A stretch of DNA of 64,000 nucleotides from CAZUZS01 sp964624795 (GCA_964624795.1 CAZUZS010000003.1:1-64000), one strand, 5' to 3'. Counted from the stretch's first letter, positions 16,989 through 26,812 are shown. Made by a program: numbers and translations. Notes: a model not told the origin generated them from the letters alone.

Positions 16989-17640
16989 AACCCACGCCGC
17001 GCCGGAAACAGTCCGGGCGGACGCTCAAGACGGGTCCGCCATTTCCCGGGACACCATCCTGATCGCGGTGTTTGGCGCCCTGTGGGGTCTCATGGAGGCC
17101 ACAATCGGCGTGGCGCTAAAAGGGCTTCGCATTCCCATGAGCGGGGCCGTTCTTACCGCCATTGCAGCCATCATCCTGTTTACCGGGCGCTATTTTGTGC
17201 GCCGTCGGGGATCGATCCTCATGATGGGAGCAGTGGCTGCCATTCTGAAGATATTCTCGATTGGAACCGTCATTGCCGGGCCATTCATGGCAATTCTGCT
17301 GGAAGCGCTTATCGCCGAAACGCTGGTTTCTTTCCTGGGCGTGAACCGATTCTCCTATATATTGACGGCGGTTATTTTGCTGCTCTACACCATCGTTCAT
17401 CCCTTTATCTCCCAGGGAATCATTTTTGGCGATGACATCTATACCGTCTACCTGGCGACATTCAGAAAAATTGCACAGGTGCTGCATTTCGAAACCGGGC
17501 ACCTTCTGCTGGTTGTGGCGGTCTATGCCGGAATTCATACCGCCCTGGGTGTGGCGGCCGGCTGGATAGGTTACCGGCTTCCGCAAAGAGTGGACCGGGA
17601 GCTTCGCAAAACCCGCGCCACGGAAGGAGCGGACAAATGA
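16978..17640 (+). CDS. ECF-type transporter substrate-binding (S-like) membrane protein
   Basis: 220 residues from ATG 16978, chosen because GGAGG lies 6 bases upstream; the gene overlaps the end of mobA by 11 bases. After a polar N-terminus (about residues 1-25) come five to six hydrophobic helices with GALWGLMEATIGVALKG near 34 and IPMSGAVLTAIAAI near 52, as in small S components that bind one substrate in the membrane. The next gene encodes a T-like subunit, which supports the ECF reading. The ligand is unknown; the operon context suggests molybdate, tungstate or a cofactor precursor. Confidence 0.72.
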   Translation: MRNETHAAPETVRADAQDGSAISRDTILIAVFGALWGLMEATIGVALKGLRIPMSGAVLTAIAAIILFTGRYFVRRRGSILMMGAVAAILKIFSIGTVIAGPFMAILLEALIAETLVSFLGVNRFSYILTAVILLLYTIVHPFISQGIIFGDDIYTVYLATFRKIAQVLHFETGHLLLVVAVYAGIHTALGVAAGWIGYRLPQRVDRELRKTRATEGADK

Positions 17641-18215
17641 AGAAAAACCTGCTGATCCTGATTTTCTTTCTGGCGGTGGCAGTTTCGCTCTCCTTTCGCA
17701 ACCAGCTTTACCTGCTTCCCCCGGCGCTACTGGTGTTGTTCGTGATGGAGCCGAGGGTGTTTCGCATTCTTTTCAAATGGAAATTCCTGCTGTTTCTGGG
17801 AATCCTGGTGTTTGGCGTTCCGCTGTTTGCTGGCGAAAAGGATGCCGTTTTTTACGGATTCCACTACTCCGGCTACATGTTCCGGATGAGCGTGGTAATG
17901 GCCGGCCGCAGCGTTCTCATCTTGATGGCAATCAAACTTTTCACGGGCCGAATCTCTGTCGAGCAGATTGCTGCCGGCATGAAGCGAATCCATCTTCGGC
18001 ATTTCAGCGAGGTGTTTGCGCTCTCCATGCAGGCCCTGCCGGAAATCCGCTATATCGCCACCACCACTTATCGGGAACATCGCGAAGCGCCCCGCAAGAG
18101 GAATATTTTCTCCCACCTCTTCGGATTCGCAGTTCAACTAATCGTCCGGATAATCGAATACGCGGAAAATTTTTCCGTTCAACACAGTCCAAAGGATGTT
18201 TCAAATGAAATTTAG
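17637..18215 (+). CDS. ECF transporter T-component-like (CbiQ/EcfT family) membrane protein
   Basis: 192 residues from ATG 17637, which overlaps the previous stop codon as ATGA; AAGGAG lies 7 bases upstream. There are four hydrophobic segments, then a cytoplasmic helical region (KRIHLRHFSEVFALSMQALP near 117-136) where EcfT proteins carry helices that contact the ATPases. It is shorter than usual EcfT (about 250). No ATP-binding EcfA gene lies in the operon, so the ATPase must come from elsewhere or from the unusual NTPase at 20350. Confidence 0.7.
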   Translation: MKKNLLILIFFLAVAVSLSFRNQLYLLPPALLVLFVMEPRVFRILFKWKFLLFLGILVFGVPLFAGEKDAVFYGFHYSGYMFRMSVVMAGRSVLILMAIKLFTGRISVEQIAAGMKRIHLRHFSEVFALSMQALPEIRYIATTTYREHREAPRKRNIFSHLFGFAVQLIVRIIEYAENFSVQHSPKDVSNEI

Positions 18216-20181
18216 TTTTTTTAAAATAGCAGTGACTTTTATCATGGTTTGCCTGACGTATCCGCTTTTTGCGCAAACAACAACACAAACCTCCTTAGAT
18301 TCCCTGCCCTCTTACCGCATGAGCGAAATCGTCATTCTGGGAGAAAAAATTCCGGAGGCTACCACCGCTACGGTTTCTGAAATCACTAAAAAGGAAATCC
18401 ACATGCTGGATGTACGAAATGCCCGGGAAGCCATGGAGTTCGCGCCCGGCATCTATTTTTCACGCACCGGTAAGAACGAAACAGGTTTCCGGCTGCGCGG
18501 TTTCGAGCAGCGGCAGGTCAGTGTCTTCCTGGACGGCGTTCCCATCTCCGTGCCCTACGACGGCCTCATGGATATTTCGCAGATAGCCGGCGACAACATC
18601 GAAAATATTCGGGTTTCGAAGGGCGTTTCATCAGTGCTCTATGGCGCCAACACCTTGGGCGGCAGCGTTAACATCATCACCGGGGTGCCCCGCCAGGGCC
18701 GGTCGCTGGATTTCCGGATGGAAGGCTCCAGCCAGGGAAGATTTTACAGCGGCCTCGGCTACTCCGGCTCATCGGGGAAATTACGTTATATAACGGCGTT
18801 CAGCCTGGAAAATGCTCCCAATTTTCAGCTTCCTCAAAATTCTGGTGCCATGCGAAACGAAAACGGGGGCGCCAGGGACAACAGCGCATTCCGGAAAAGC
18901 AACATCGCCGTTAAGCTGCACTACGATCTGAATGCTGCTCACCATCTTGGTTTGCACGTTAACAGCATCATGAACCGTTTCAATGTGCCGCCCGATGCAC
19001 TGGCAGAGCGACCGCGCTACTGGCAATTCCCGGACTGGCAGAAAAATGTCATCAGCCTGAACAGCGAACATATTTTATCGGGCAATTTTATCCTGCGCAG
19101 TGTCTGGTATTACGATCAATACAAGAACCGGCTGGAGTCCTATGATGACGCCACCTACTCCTCGCAAACCCGCGGTTATGCTTTCACCTCAATATATGAT
19201 GATTATTCCCTCGGCGGCATTCTTTACCCGGAATGGAACGGTCTGCACTTTGGGACAACCCGCGGAGTGATTTCCTTCAAACGGGACACGCACCGCGAGA
19301 AGGCGGCGGAGAGCGCGCCCTACCACCGCTACCAAATGGAGATATGGACCGCCGGGATTGAGCAGGAGATAAAATTTTCCTCCCGGCTGCAAGCCAGTGC
19401 CGGGCTGGATGCCAACTATCTGCGGCCTGTTTATGCCAATCAATCGCCGCTCCGCGATCCCATTATGCTCATAAACGGACAAGCCGCGCTGCGATACCAG
19501 ATAGCCGGTAAATGGAGCGTGCACGCAGCCGTCGGACAGAAAAGCCGCTTTCCTACCCTGAAGGAGCTCTACTCCGAGCGATTGGGACGCAACCTCGCCA
19601 ATCCGCAACTAAAAGCCGAGCACTCGTTGAATTTTGAGATGGGAACATCTTGGGCAGGCACAGGCGGGCATTTCAATATTTCCGGATTTTACAATCATCT
19701 GAACGACCTGATTGTCAACCGTCAACTGGGAAATAACACGCAGCAGTACCAGAATATTGGGAAAGCGGGAATGTGGGGAGTGGAAGCCGGTTATCAGGGA
19801 CAGTGGCGGAAAATTACCGGATATCTGAATTACACATATTTGCGAGCTAAAAACCTTTCTTCCGGGCGCGATTCCGATCACCTGGAATATCGGCCTTCCC
19901 ATCGGGTGAACGGCATTCTGACATACACATTGACTCAGTGGCTGAATCTCAACGCCGAACTTAGCTATACCGCCTGGCAGTATTATCAGAATTCCGACGA
20001 TGGCGCCTGGGGTAGATTGAACGATTTTTTGCTGCTGAATCTGAAGGCAGGTTACAAAATCAACAGAATTGCCGGCATTTACTTGCGGGTAAACAACCTG
20101 ACCGACAAATTTTATTATAGCGAATACGGCGTGCCCATGCCCGGCCGGGAGTTCATCGCAGGAATGCGGCTGGGGATCTGA
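18205..20181 (+). CDS. TonB-dependent outer-membrane receptor
   Basis: 658 residues from ATG 18205 (AAGGA 8 bases upstream; an in-frame ATG at 18196 is less well placed). A signal peptide ends near FAQ at about 24. The TonB box and plug follow: SEIVILGEK, REAMEFAPGIYF, FRLRGFEQRQVSVFLDGVPI (about 93-112), YGANTLGGSVNIITG (about 147-161). The rest is a 22-strand beta-barrel ending in REFIAGMRLGI, an aromatic/hydrophobic C-terminal strand. The start lies inside the T-component gene, so the receptor is in the same operon and should bring the operon's substrate across the outer membrane. The substrate is unknown; molybdate, tungstate or a chelate is inferred from context. Confidence 0.93.
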   Translation: MKFSFFKIAVTFIMVCLTYPLFAQTTTQTSLDSLPSYRMSEIVILGEKIPEATTATVSEITKKEIHMLDVRNAREAMEFAPGIYFSRTGKNETGFRLRGFEQRQVSVFLDGVPISVPYDGLMDISQIAGDNIENIRVSKGVSSVLYGANTLGGSVNIITGVPRQGRSLDFRMEGSSQGRFYSGLGYSGSSGKLRYITAFSLENAPNFQLPQNSGAMRNENGGARDNSAFRKSNIAVKLHYDLNAAHHLGLHVNSIMNRFNVPPDALAERPRYWQFPDWQKNVISLNSEHILSGNFILRSVWYYDQYKNRLESYDDATYSSQTRGYAFTSIYDDYSLGGILYPEWNGLHFGTTRGVISFKRDTHREKAAESAPYHRYQMEIWTAGIEQEIKFSSRLQASAGLDANYLRPVYANQSPLRDPIMLINGQAALRYQIAGKWSVHAAVGQKSRFPTLKELYSERLGRNLANPQLKAEHSLNFEMGTSWAGTGGHFNISGFYNHLNDLIVNRQLGNNTQQYQNIGKAGMWGVEAGYQGQWRKITGYLNYTYLRAKNLSSGRDSDHLEYRPSHRVNGILTYTLTQWLNLNAELSYTAWQYYQNSDDGAWGRLNDFLLLNLKAGYKINRIAGIYLRVNNLTDKFYYSEYGVPMPGREFIAGMRLGI

Positions 20182-20189
20182 AGCTAAGC

Positions 20190-20242
20190 TGGTTCTTGGC
20201 TGGAGGAGTGGAGTATTGGGGTATTGAGGTATCGGAGAAATG
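20190..20242. repeat. Dispersed GGAGTGGAGTATTGGGGTATTG repeat copy
   Basis: The run GGCTGGAGGAGTGGAGTATT (from about 20199) continues GGGGTATTGAGGTAT. It lies in the 168-base gap between the TonB receptor and the NTPase gene and matches the family seen at 13821 and 14522. Confidence 0.5.
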
Positions 20243-20349
20243 CTGATCGATGTGCAACTTTGAACAGCGCATTTCACCACTCAAGAACTCCTTTACTCCA
20301 ACATTCGGATTCGGCGGTATGCTCGCGACTCGCCTGAAAAATATGGATC

Positions 20350-20868
20350 TTGAAATTGAAGAAAAACATCCGAAAGTTGCGCACCGTCCTGGTGGTGGGC
20401 ACCAAGAATTCGGGGAAAACCGCTTACCTGCAGTTTCTCGTCCAAAGAATGCGGAAAATTGGTTTAACGGCAGGCGGTTTTGTCAGTATCGGTGAGTTTG
20501 AGGACAGCAATAAGCAGTCTTACTTTTTGCAGGATGTTCAAACCGGCAAGAGATATTTGCTAGCTTCCAAAATTGCCGACGCTTCGCGGCCGCAGGTGTT
20601 TGGATCCTACTCTTTTGATCCGGCAACCTTTGCCGCGGGAAGCCGGATTCTCCGGAATTCGCTGGATGCGGACGCGATTGTTCTGGACGAGTACGGTCCG
20701 CTGGAACAAGGCGGCGAGGGATTCCGCGAAGCGCTGGAATATTTGCTTGCCCATTACCGCGGAATTCTTTTCATTGCGGCACGACCCTCCCTTCTCGACC
20801 ATCTGCAAACAGTACTGAAAAATCACCTGCCGCCACTCCAATCTTTTCAGGAAGGAAACAGCCTTTGA
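20350..20868 (+). CDS. THEP1-like P-loop NTPase
   Basis: 172 residues with a TTG start (20350 or 20356); no in-frame ATG exists near the N-terminus, so the start is uncertain. Walker A is VVGTKNSGKTAY near 15-26. Walker B is DAIVLDEYGPLEQGGEGF near 114-131, the DExGPxE pattern of the THEP1/NTPase_1 family, and TAGGFVSIGE near 38 also matches. THEP1 proteins hydrolyse NTPs slowly; their cellular role is poorly known. The gene sits between the receptor and mobB and overlaps mobB by 4 bases. It may power or assist the transporter that lacks its own ATPase, but this is speculative. Confidence 0.8.
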   Translation: MKLKKNIRKLRTVLVVGTKNSGKTAYLQFLVQRMRKIGLTAGGFVSIGEFEDSNKQSYFLQDVQTGKRYLLASKIADASRPQVFGSYSFDPATFAAGSRILRNSLDADAIVLDEYGPLEQGGEGFREALEYLLAHYRGILFIAARPSLLDHLQTVLKNHLPPLQSFQEGNSL

Positions 20869-21368
20869 CATCACAAATTCCACATCCTAAAGTGCTGCAC
20901 ATCATCGGGAGCAAAAAAAGCGGCAAAACCCGGTTAATCGAATTCCTGATTCACGAGTTGACAATCCGCGGCTACCGGGTGGGGAGTTTCAAACACAGCT
21001 CACACCGCCATCCGCTGGACAAGCCCGGCAGCGATTCCGACCGCTTTCGCCGGGCCGGGGCAAGCCCGTCGGTATTCTACACCGCCGAAGGAATGGGGCT
21101 GTTCTTTAACCGGTTACCGGAAGCCGAAGAAGAAACGATCATAGCTTCCGCTTATGAAATGTGCGACATCGTGCTGGTTGAATCCTTCCGGCAGGCCGCC
21201 GGTCGCAAGGTTGTCATCCCCTCTCCGGAAATTGATCCTGATGAATTGAGCAACATATTCGCAATAATCAACAAGAATGGCCGGCACTCCAAGTACCCGG
21301 CGTTTTCGCCACTCGACAATCGACTGGTTGATTTTATTATTGATAGATTTGAGCTGACTTTGTTGTGA
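20865..21368 (+). CDS. mobB: Molybdopterin-guanine dinucleotide biosynthesis adaptor MobB
   Basis: 167 residues from TTG 20865, which overlaps the previous stop codon (TTGA) and follows an AGGAAGG. The P-loop is IIGSKKSGKTRLIE near 12-25. The MobB signature follows: GYRVGSFKHSSH near 38-49, then DKPGSDSDRFRRAGA near 53-67. MobB binds GTP and assists MobA. It closes the molybdenum operon and converges on the SNF2 gene. Confidence 0.9.
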   Translation: MTSQIPHPKVLHIIGSKKSGKTRLIEFLIHELTIRGYRVGSFKHSSHRHPLDKPGSDSDRFRRAGASPSVFYTAEGMGLFFNRLPEAEEETIIASAYEMCDIVLVESFRQAAGRKVVIPSPEIDPDELSNIFAIINKNGRHSKYPAFSPLDNRLVDFIIDRFELTLL

Positions 21369-21450
21369 AGGTCAAAGATCCCCGATCAGAAATCTTTTTA
21401 GGGCGAGTTTTAAATATAATGAGGATAAAACATTCCCACCGCCAGGAACA

Positions 21451-24306
21451 TTACTCCATCGGCTGAAAAATCACCTGTAAATCTTCCGCGGAAAGCTGCT
21501 TGATCAGGCCTTTTTCTGACGTGATAAGCGTATCGGAAAGCTCTTTTTTCTGCTCCTGCAATTCCAGGATTTTTTCTTCGACCGAATTCTTGACAATGTA
21601 TTTGTACACAAATACACGGTGCTCCTGGCCGATGCGATGCGCCCGGTCGGTAGCCTGCTGCTCAACCGCCGGATTCCACCACGGATCGAGGTGAATCACA
21701 TAATCGGCGGCTGTCAGGTTCAGTCCCAAACCGCCGGCCCGCAGGGAGATCAGAAATATCTTGATTTCCGGATTCTCCTGGAAATTTTCGATGTGCTTTT
21801 CGCGGTTCCTGGTACTCCCGTCAAGGTATTCATATTGCCAATTTCTCGCTTCCAGCACTTTGCGAATCAGAGCAAGAAAACGGACAAATTGCGAGAACAC
21901 AAGAACCTTGTGCCCCTCCTCCAGCAGCTCTTCCAACATTTCCTCGATTAACTGAACTTTCCCGGATTCCTGCAGATCAATTGCTTCATCCAGAATTGCA
22001 GGGTGACAGGCTACCTGCCGCAGGTAAGTAAGCGCTTCCAGTATCTTTAACCGGGTCTTGTTCAAACCTTCCTTCTCCACCTGGTCGAATATTTGGGTGC
22101 GGTAGTAATCCAGCCATTTCTTGTAGGTTTGTTGCTGCAACTCGGTCATATCCACCAGCTGCACAATATCGGTGCGCTCCGGCAACTCCTTCAGCACCTC
22201 GCCTTTTTTGCGGCGCAGGATGAAAGGAAAAATTATGCGGCGCAGCAATGCCTGCCGTTCATCCGTATTGTTCCCATTCTTGACGAAACGCGACTCAAAC
22301 TGCTGAAGGTTTCCCAGCATCCCGGGATTTAAGAAATTAAACTGCGCCCAAAGGTCGGTCACTGAATTTTCCACCGGAGTGCCGGTAAGACACAGCCGGT
22401 TATTCGCTTGAAGCGATAAGACTGCCTGGTAGGTCTTGGTAGAAGGATTCTTTATCTTCTGTGATTCGTCCAGGATTAGGTAGCTCCATGCGGTTTGCTG
22501 AAGTAACTCCTGATCCTGCAGCAGAATTCCGTAACTCAACAGAACAACATCATGCTTGTTGAAATCTCGGGCAAGACGTTCCCGGTCGGCCTTTTGCCCC
22601 TGGAAGCGCATTACCTGCAAACCAGGCGCGAAACGGCTAAACTCATTCTCCCAATTGAAAAGCACCGTCAAAGGAACAACAATAAGCGCCGGAATTTCCA
22701 GGTCATTCGCATCCTTCATATTCTGAAGCTGCGCAATCACCTGCACTGTTTTTCCAAGGCCCATGTCATCCGCCAGAATTCCTCCGAACTGGAACCGGGC
22801 CAGAAAGTGCAGCCAGTCCAGACCAGCTTTCTGGTAGTCGCGGAGTTTTCCCGCAAATTTATCTGAAAGCGGAACCGGCTCAATATTTTGAAAATTTTGG
22901 TAATTTTTCTTGCGCGCCCGAAACTGGTCGTCGGTCTGCACCTCGTCAGCCAGTTTCATAAGTTCTTCGATAAGCGGAAAAGCGGTAGGACTAATTCTCT
23001 GATTGCCGGCAGTTGTTGAGGCATCCATCAGGGCAAAAAACTGCCTCAACCGATCAGTCAATTCATCAGGAAGAAAAATATTCGCTCCATCCGCCAGCTT
23101 TACATACTTCTTTTTTTGAGCCAGTTGTTCCTTAAGGTTGGGAATCCGGAGCACCTCTCCATTCAGTTGAAACCGGAACTGCAAATCCAGCCAATCGATG
23201 CCGCTGGATATTTTCACACGCAGCCGAGGTGTGCCGCGGCGCAGTTCGTAACGGCTTAATTTTTCTTCTCCATAAAATTGGATTCCCAGTTTTGCCAGCT
23301 CAGGCATTTCAGTTCGAAGCCAATCCAGTATCTTAAACTGCGGATCGATTTGCCAGCGATGCTGCACGTAAAACAAGCCGTGGTTTTGGAGCAACCGCCG
23401 GATCCTCGCTTCCTGCTCCTGGTCGCGCTGCACTACAAAGAGATAATTCCCCTGGGTAGCCAGCGATTTATCAGCCACCGGCTGAGCCGAAAATTCCAAC
23501 TCGCGGTATTTAAATTTTACATCTATGTTAAACTGTCCCGCTCTTTCCATCAGGTAGATTCGGGTTGAATTGAGTGGCAGTTCATAGACTTTCAAATGTT
23601 CTTCCAGCGTCTTCCAATCCAGCGCCGGTAAAATCTTGGGCACAAAAATATTGATGAATTCTTTCAACTCTCCATCGGGAATCCGGACCTGGCTCTGAAG
23701 CCGGAAAAAATTGATCCAGAATAAGGCCGTCATATTGGTTTCGACACGGTAGAGTACCGATTTGTAATAAATATAAACCGGATTAGCGCTCAATACATCT
23801 GCACGATCGTCCAAAACAATCGTATAATCCGGGAAAATAATCGCCGGCTGAAGAACATACGTTTCGTCCTTTTTGAAAATTCCCAAGGAAAGATTCCCGA
23901 CGTCCTCATAAAAAGTAAGATTTTTTGCTTCCTTCTTATCAAGCTCCCTTATTGTCAATCGGCTGCCACGAAGCCAGTCCAGCAGAAAACCGATGGGCTG
24001 ACCGTAGCTGAACAGTCGCCGGGTGTCGTAATTAGTAAAGGAATAGATGTAGGAAAGCACATTCAGCTCATCCTGGGTAATGTTCACCTTTTGCGATTCC
24101 ACCACTTGAAAGCTGAGCTTGATTTCTTTTCCCGGTTGGCCATCCAGCCTGGTGTACTCGGCATAAGGCAGGATTTCCCAGTTCGCCGGCCGTAAGTCGA
24201 TAATGAAATACGGCTGGTAAACACCCTTAACCAGATCGAAAGCCTGTGGCTGCGGAATTTTTTCCAGCAATGCGGCAAGCTGATCTATTTTTTCCTTCCA
24301 GGCCAT
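21451..24306 (-). CDS. SNF2-family DEAD/DEAH-box helicase
   Basis: 951 residues from ATG 24306. The N-terminal 450 residues are the variable region found in bacterial SNF2 proteins. The motor follows: Walker A ADDMGLGKTVQVIA near 510-523, motif II seen as LDESQK near 614 (a DESQ variant of DEAH), LTGTPVENS near 640, and the second RecA lobe with VFSQF near 810, DGSTRN, RAGGLGLNLT near 865 and DRAHRIGQ near 885. Such ATP-driven translocases act on DNA in transcription recycling or repair. It converges on mobB and stands alone. Confidence 0.95.
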   Translation of the reverse strand: MAWKEKIDQLAALLEKIPQPQAFDLVKGVYQPYFIIDLRPANWEILPYAEYTRLDGQPGKEIKLSFQVVESQKVNITQDELNVLSYIYSFTNYDTRRLFSYGQPIGFLLDWLRGSRLTIRELDKKEAKNLTFYEDVGNLSLGIFKKDETYVLQPAIIFPDYTIVLDDRADVLSANPVYIYYKSVLYRVETNMTALFWINFFRLQSQVRIPDGELKEFINIFVPKILPALDWKTLEEHLKVYELPLNSTRIYLMERAGQFNIDVKFKYRELEFSAQPVADKSLATQGNYLFVVQRDQEQEARIRRLLQNHGLFYVQHRWQIDPQFKILDWLRTEMPELAKLGIQFYGEEKLSRYELRRGTPRLRVKISSGIDWLDLQFRFQLNGEVLRIPNLKEQLAQKKKYVKLADGANIFLPDELTDRLRQFFALMDASTTAGNQRISPTAFPLIEELMKLADEVQTDDQFRARKKNYQNFQNIEPVPLSDKFAGKLRDYQKAGLDWLHFLARFQFGGILADDMGLGKTVQVIAQLQNMKDANDLEIPALIVVPLTVLFNWENEFSRFAPGLQVMRFQGQKADRERLARDFNKHDVVLLSYGILLQDQELLQQTAWSYLILDESQKIKNPSTKTYQAVLSLQANNRLCLTGTPVENSVTDLWAQFNFLNPGMLGNLQQFESRFVKNGNNTDERQALLRRIIFPFILRRKKGEVLKELPERTDIVQLVDMTELQQQTYKKWLDYYRTQIFDQVEKEGLNKTRLKILEALTYLRQVACHPAILDEAIDLQESGKVQLIEEMLEELLEEGHKVLVFSQFVRFLALIRKVLEARNWQYEYLDGSTRNREKHIENFQENPEIKIFLISLRAGGLGLNLTAADYVIHLDPWWNPAVEQQATDRAHRIGQEHRVFVYKYIVKNSVEEKILELQEQKKELSDTLITSEKGLIKQLSAEDLQVIFQPME

Positions 24307-24560
24307 CTAATTTTCCCGTTGAAACAGTTCTTTTCTTTTAACAATCGTTTCTTGCTTAATCTCCGGTGATCCGTATTTTGGGATTTCACATTTTCCTCTG
24401 TATTGTTCAATAAGGTAAAAATTGATTATCGACCAAACGGGGCATCCCCTTAAATTATCCCAATAGATTGTTAAAGATAACAACAAATTCCCGGATCGAT
24501 ACTCGCTTAATTTTTATTTATTGAAATTTATTGGATTTTCTTAGCACAAAACCTTTGGGA

Positions 24561-25937
24561 TCAGCGCAATGTTGCGATTTTTCCTTTTATCAATTTATGA
24601 TAATAAAGATACCTGTACCAAACCAACATCAGGCCGGCCATGAAAACATTGGAAACCAGGATTCCCGACCAAACCCCTTTCAGCGCCCACACCCAGGAAC
24701 CGAAATAGGCCAGCGGCAGCATGAACAGGAACATTCGTAAAAGCGTCGCGACCAACTGGTCCCTTCCCAGGCCTAATCCCTGGAAGCTGGTTGCCGTACA
24801 CATGAAAACTCCGTTGAACAGGTATCCCGGTGCCATGATGCGCAGAGCAATGGCGGTGATAGCCAGAACATGGGGAGATTGGGCAAACAGTGAAGCAAAC
24901 AGGCCGGGGTCCAAAGAAACCACCAGACTAACGACAAACATGAGGGAAACGGCGATTTTCAGGCCGGTGAAATAGATCGTCCTGACACGCTTATATTTCT
25001 GAGCGCCATAATTGTAACCCGTCATTATGGCGATGGCCTGCCCGATTCCAATCACCGGCAGGAATGCGACCATTTCGTATGTGAATGCGATTGTGTAAGC
25101 CGCGCGGGCATCATTGCCAAAAGGCTTGAGTATCAGAAAAATCAGGCTCAATGAAAAACTGGTGAGGATCTGGCCGATGGAAGCCGGGAAACCCACCTGA
25201 AAAATTCCGCGCACAATTCGCCATTCATACTTGAAAACTGAAATTCGCAATTTTACCGGTTTGGCCCTGAATACCAGAATCGACAGCATGTATATTAAGG
25301 AGATGGTTCGGGATATCCCGGTTGCCAGCGCGGCGCCCTTTATGCCCATCGCGGGGACAAAGCCCCAGCCGAAAATCATGATGGGATCCAGTACGATGTT
25401 CAGGAGGGTACCGGCCATCATAAACTTCATCGGATAAACAGTGTCGCCCCAGCCGCGAAAGATATTATTGCTGAGCATACTAAGCAGCAAAACCGGTGCG
25501 AACAGGAAAACCACCCCCAGATAACTGGTGATGGATTCCAGTAAAACTCCCCTGGCACCCAAAAAGCGAAAAATGTGGTTCTGCGTCGCAAGCCCCACAA
25601 TGCTCACACCAACGCCAATAATTAATGCCAGAAAAAAACTGTGCAGGGCCGCGGAGATTGCCGATTCCTCTTTATCCGCGCCCAGGCTGCGGGAGATGAA
25701 AGAATTCAATCCCATTCCCATCCCGGAACCGAGGGCGATAATGATTAATTGTATGATGAAGGCCATCCCGATTGCAGCGGTTGCCACGTCGCCCAGACGG
25801 CTGACAAAAAACCGGTCGACAAAATTGAAACTGGTCTGAAAACCAAACGCAATAATCATCGGCGTTGCCAGGCCAACCAGCGATTTCGTGATAGGCCCGT
25901 CAATCAGATCATTCTTCTGCTTATTCACAACAGCCAT
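24561..25937 (-). CDS. MATE-family efflux transporter
   Basis: 458 residues from ATG 25937, with twelve predicted membrane helices in two similar halves. The MATE features GPITKSLVGLATPMIIAFG at the N-terminus, FVSRLGDVATAAIGMAF near 47-63, and GQAIAIMTGYNYGA near 296-309 in the second half are visible. The family exports drugs or metabolites in exchange for Na+ or H+. The substrate is unknown. No neighbouring regulator is evident. Confidence 0.95.
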   Translation of the reverse strand: MAVVNKQKNDLIDGPITKSLVGLATPMIIAFGFQTSFNFVDRFFVSRLGDVATAAIGMAFIIQLIIIALGSGMGMGLNSFISRSLGADKEESAISAALHSFFLALIIGVGVSIVGLATQNHIFRFLGARGVLLESITSYLGVVFLFAPVLLLSMLSNNIFRGWGDTVYPMKFMMAGTLLNIVLDPIMIFGWGFVPAMGIKGAALATGISRTISLIYMLSILVFRAKPVKLRISVFKYEWRIVRGIFQVGFPASIGQILTSFSLSLIFLILKPFGNDARAAYTIAFTYEMVAFLPVIGIGQAIAIMTGYNYGAQKYKRVRTIYFTGLKIAVSLMFVVSLVVSLDPGLFASLFAQSPHVLAITAIALRIMAPGYLFNGVFMCTATSFQGLGLGRDQLVATLLRMFLFMLPLAYFGSWVWALKGVWSGILVSNVFMAGLMLVWYRYLYYHKLIKGKIATLR

Positions 25938-26125
25938 TAAAAATATTCTCCATCAAAAGAGTCGTTTCCGATCGTTGCCGCTTTTCGATTAAAATGTTTC
26001 CACAGGCCAAACCGCAAATTGGTCGCCAGATTGCACCCGAACGTATCGAAGTTAACAGGTAGGTTCTAAAACCGTTCTTTTCCATGATGCGCTGCAGTGC
26101 CGGACCGCTATTTCTCGATTCCGAT

Positions 26126-26812
26126 TCAGTCCGTCTGCAGCGCTGCGCCCGGCGCGTTCTCGAATTCTTTGCTCCCTTTCGTGGCGCAAAGCAGCCGAAG
26201 ATAGCCTTTAAAATAAATCTGCTCCTCGAAATTCCCAAATCCTTCCCCGCGCAGCAATTCCGGCCAATCGTGATTTATGAATTCCTCGGTAGGCTTGCAC
26301 TCCAGTTTTCGTATTCCGAATTGGACATACCAGGGAGCTTCATCCACTACGAAATGATTATAATCCAAAATGCAAAACCTTCCTCCTTCGGCAAGATTAT
26401 CGCGGACATTTCGCACGACCTTCAGGCGATCGCTCTGCTGCAGACCATGGATAACAAAGGAAATAAATGCCAGCGTGGCCTTTTCGGGAAGCTGAAACGG
26501 TTGTTCAATCCGCTGGTTAATTACCGTGATGCGCTGGTCATTCTCCCGGCGTTGTTCAAGCTGACGCCGCATTTCTTCCCCGATTTCCAGGGCATAGATC
26601 TTACCGGCAGGCCCCATGCGGTTCAACATCAATTCCGCATTTTTTCCTGTGCCCGCACCCAAATCCATCACAACCTCATCCGTGCTTAATTTTATATCGG
26701 AGATTGCTCCTCGGATAAAACTCCCGTATTTGCCGAATGAAATTGTATTCAGGAGCATGTCGTAAAATTTGGCCTCAAATCCGATAATTTCAACTTGTGG
26801 ACGCGACGACAT
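26126..26812 (-). CDS. Class I SAM-dependent methyltransferase
   Basis: 228 residues from ATG 26812, with AAGGA 7 bases upstream. Motif I is VMDLGAGTGKNAEL near 48-61, and ALEIGEEM near 75 is the acidic residue that binds the SAM ribose. FVIHGLQQSDR near 117 and GGRFCILDYNHF near 141 follow, as in UbiE/COQ5-type small-molecule methyltransferases. The substrate is unknown. It lies just downstream of the RNase P RNA gene on the same strand. Confidence 0.88.
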   Translation of the reverse strand: MSSRPQVEIIGFEAKFYDMLLNTISFGKYGSFIRGAISDIKLSTDEVVMDLGAGTGKNAELMLNRMGPAGKIYALEIGEEMRRQLEQRRENDQRITVINQRIEQPFQLPEKATLAFISFVIHGLQQSDRLKVVRNVRDNLAEGGRFCILDYNHFVVDEAPWYVQFGIRKLECKPTEEFINHDWPELLRGEGFGNFEEQIYFKGYLRLLCATKGSKEFENAPGAALQTD

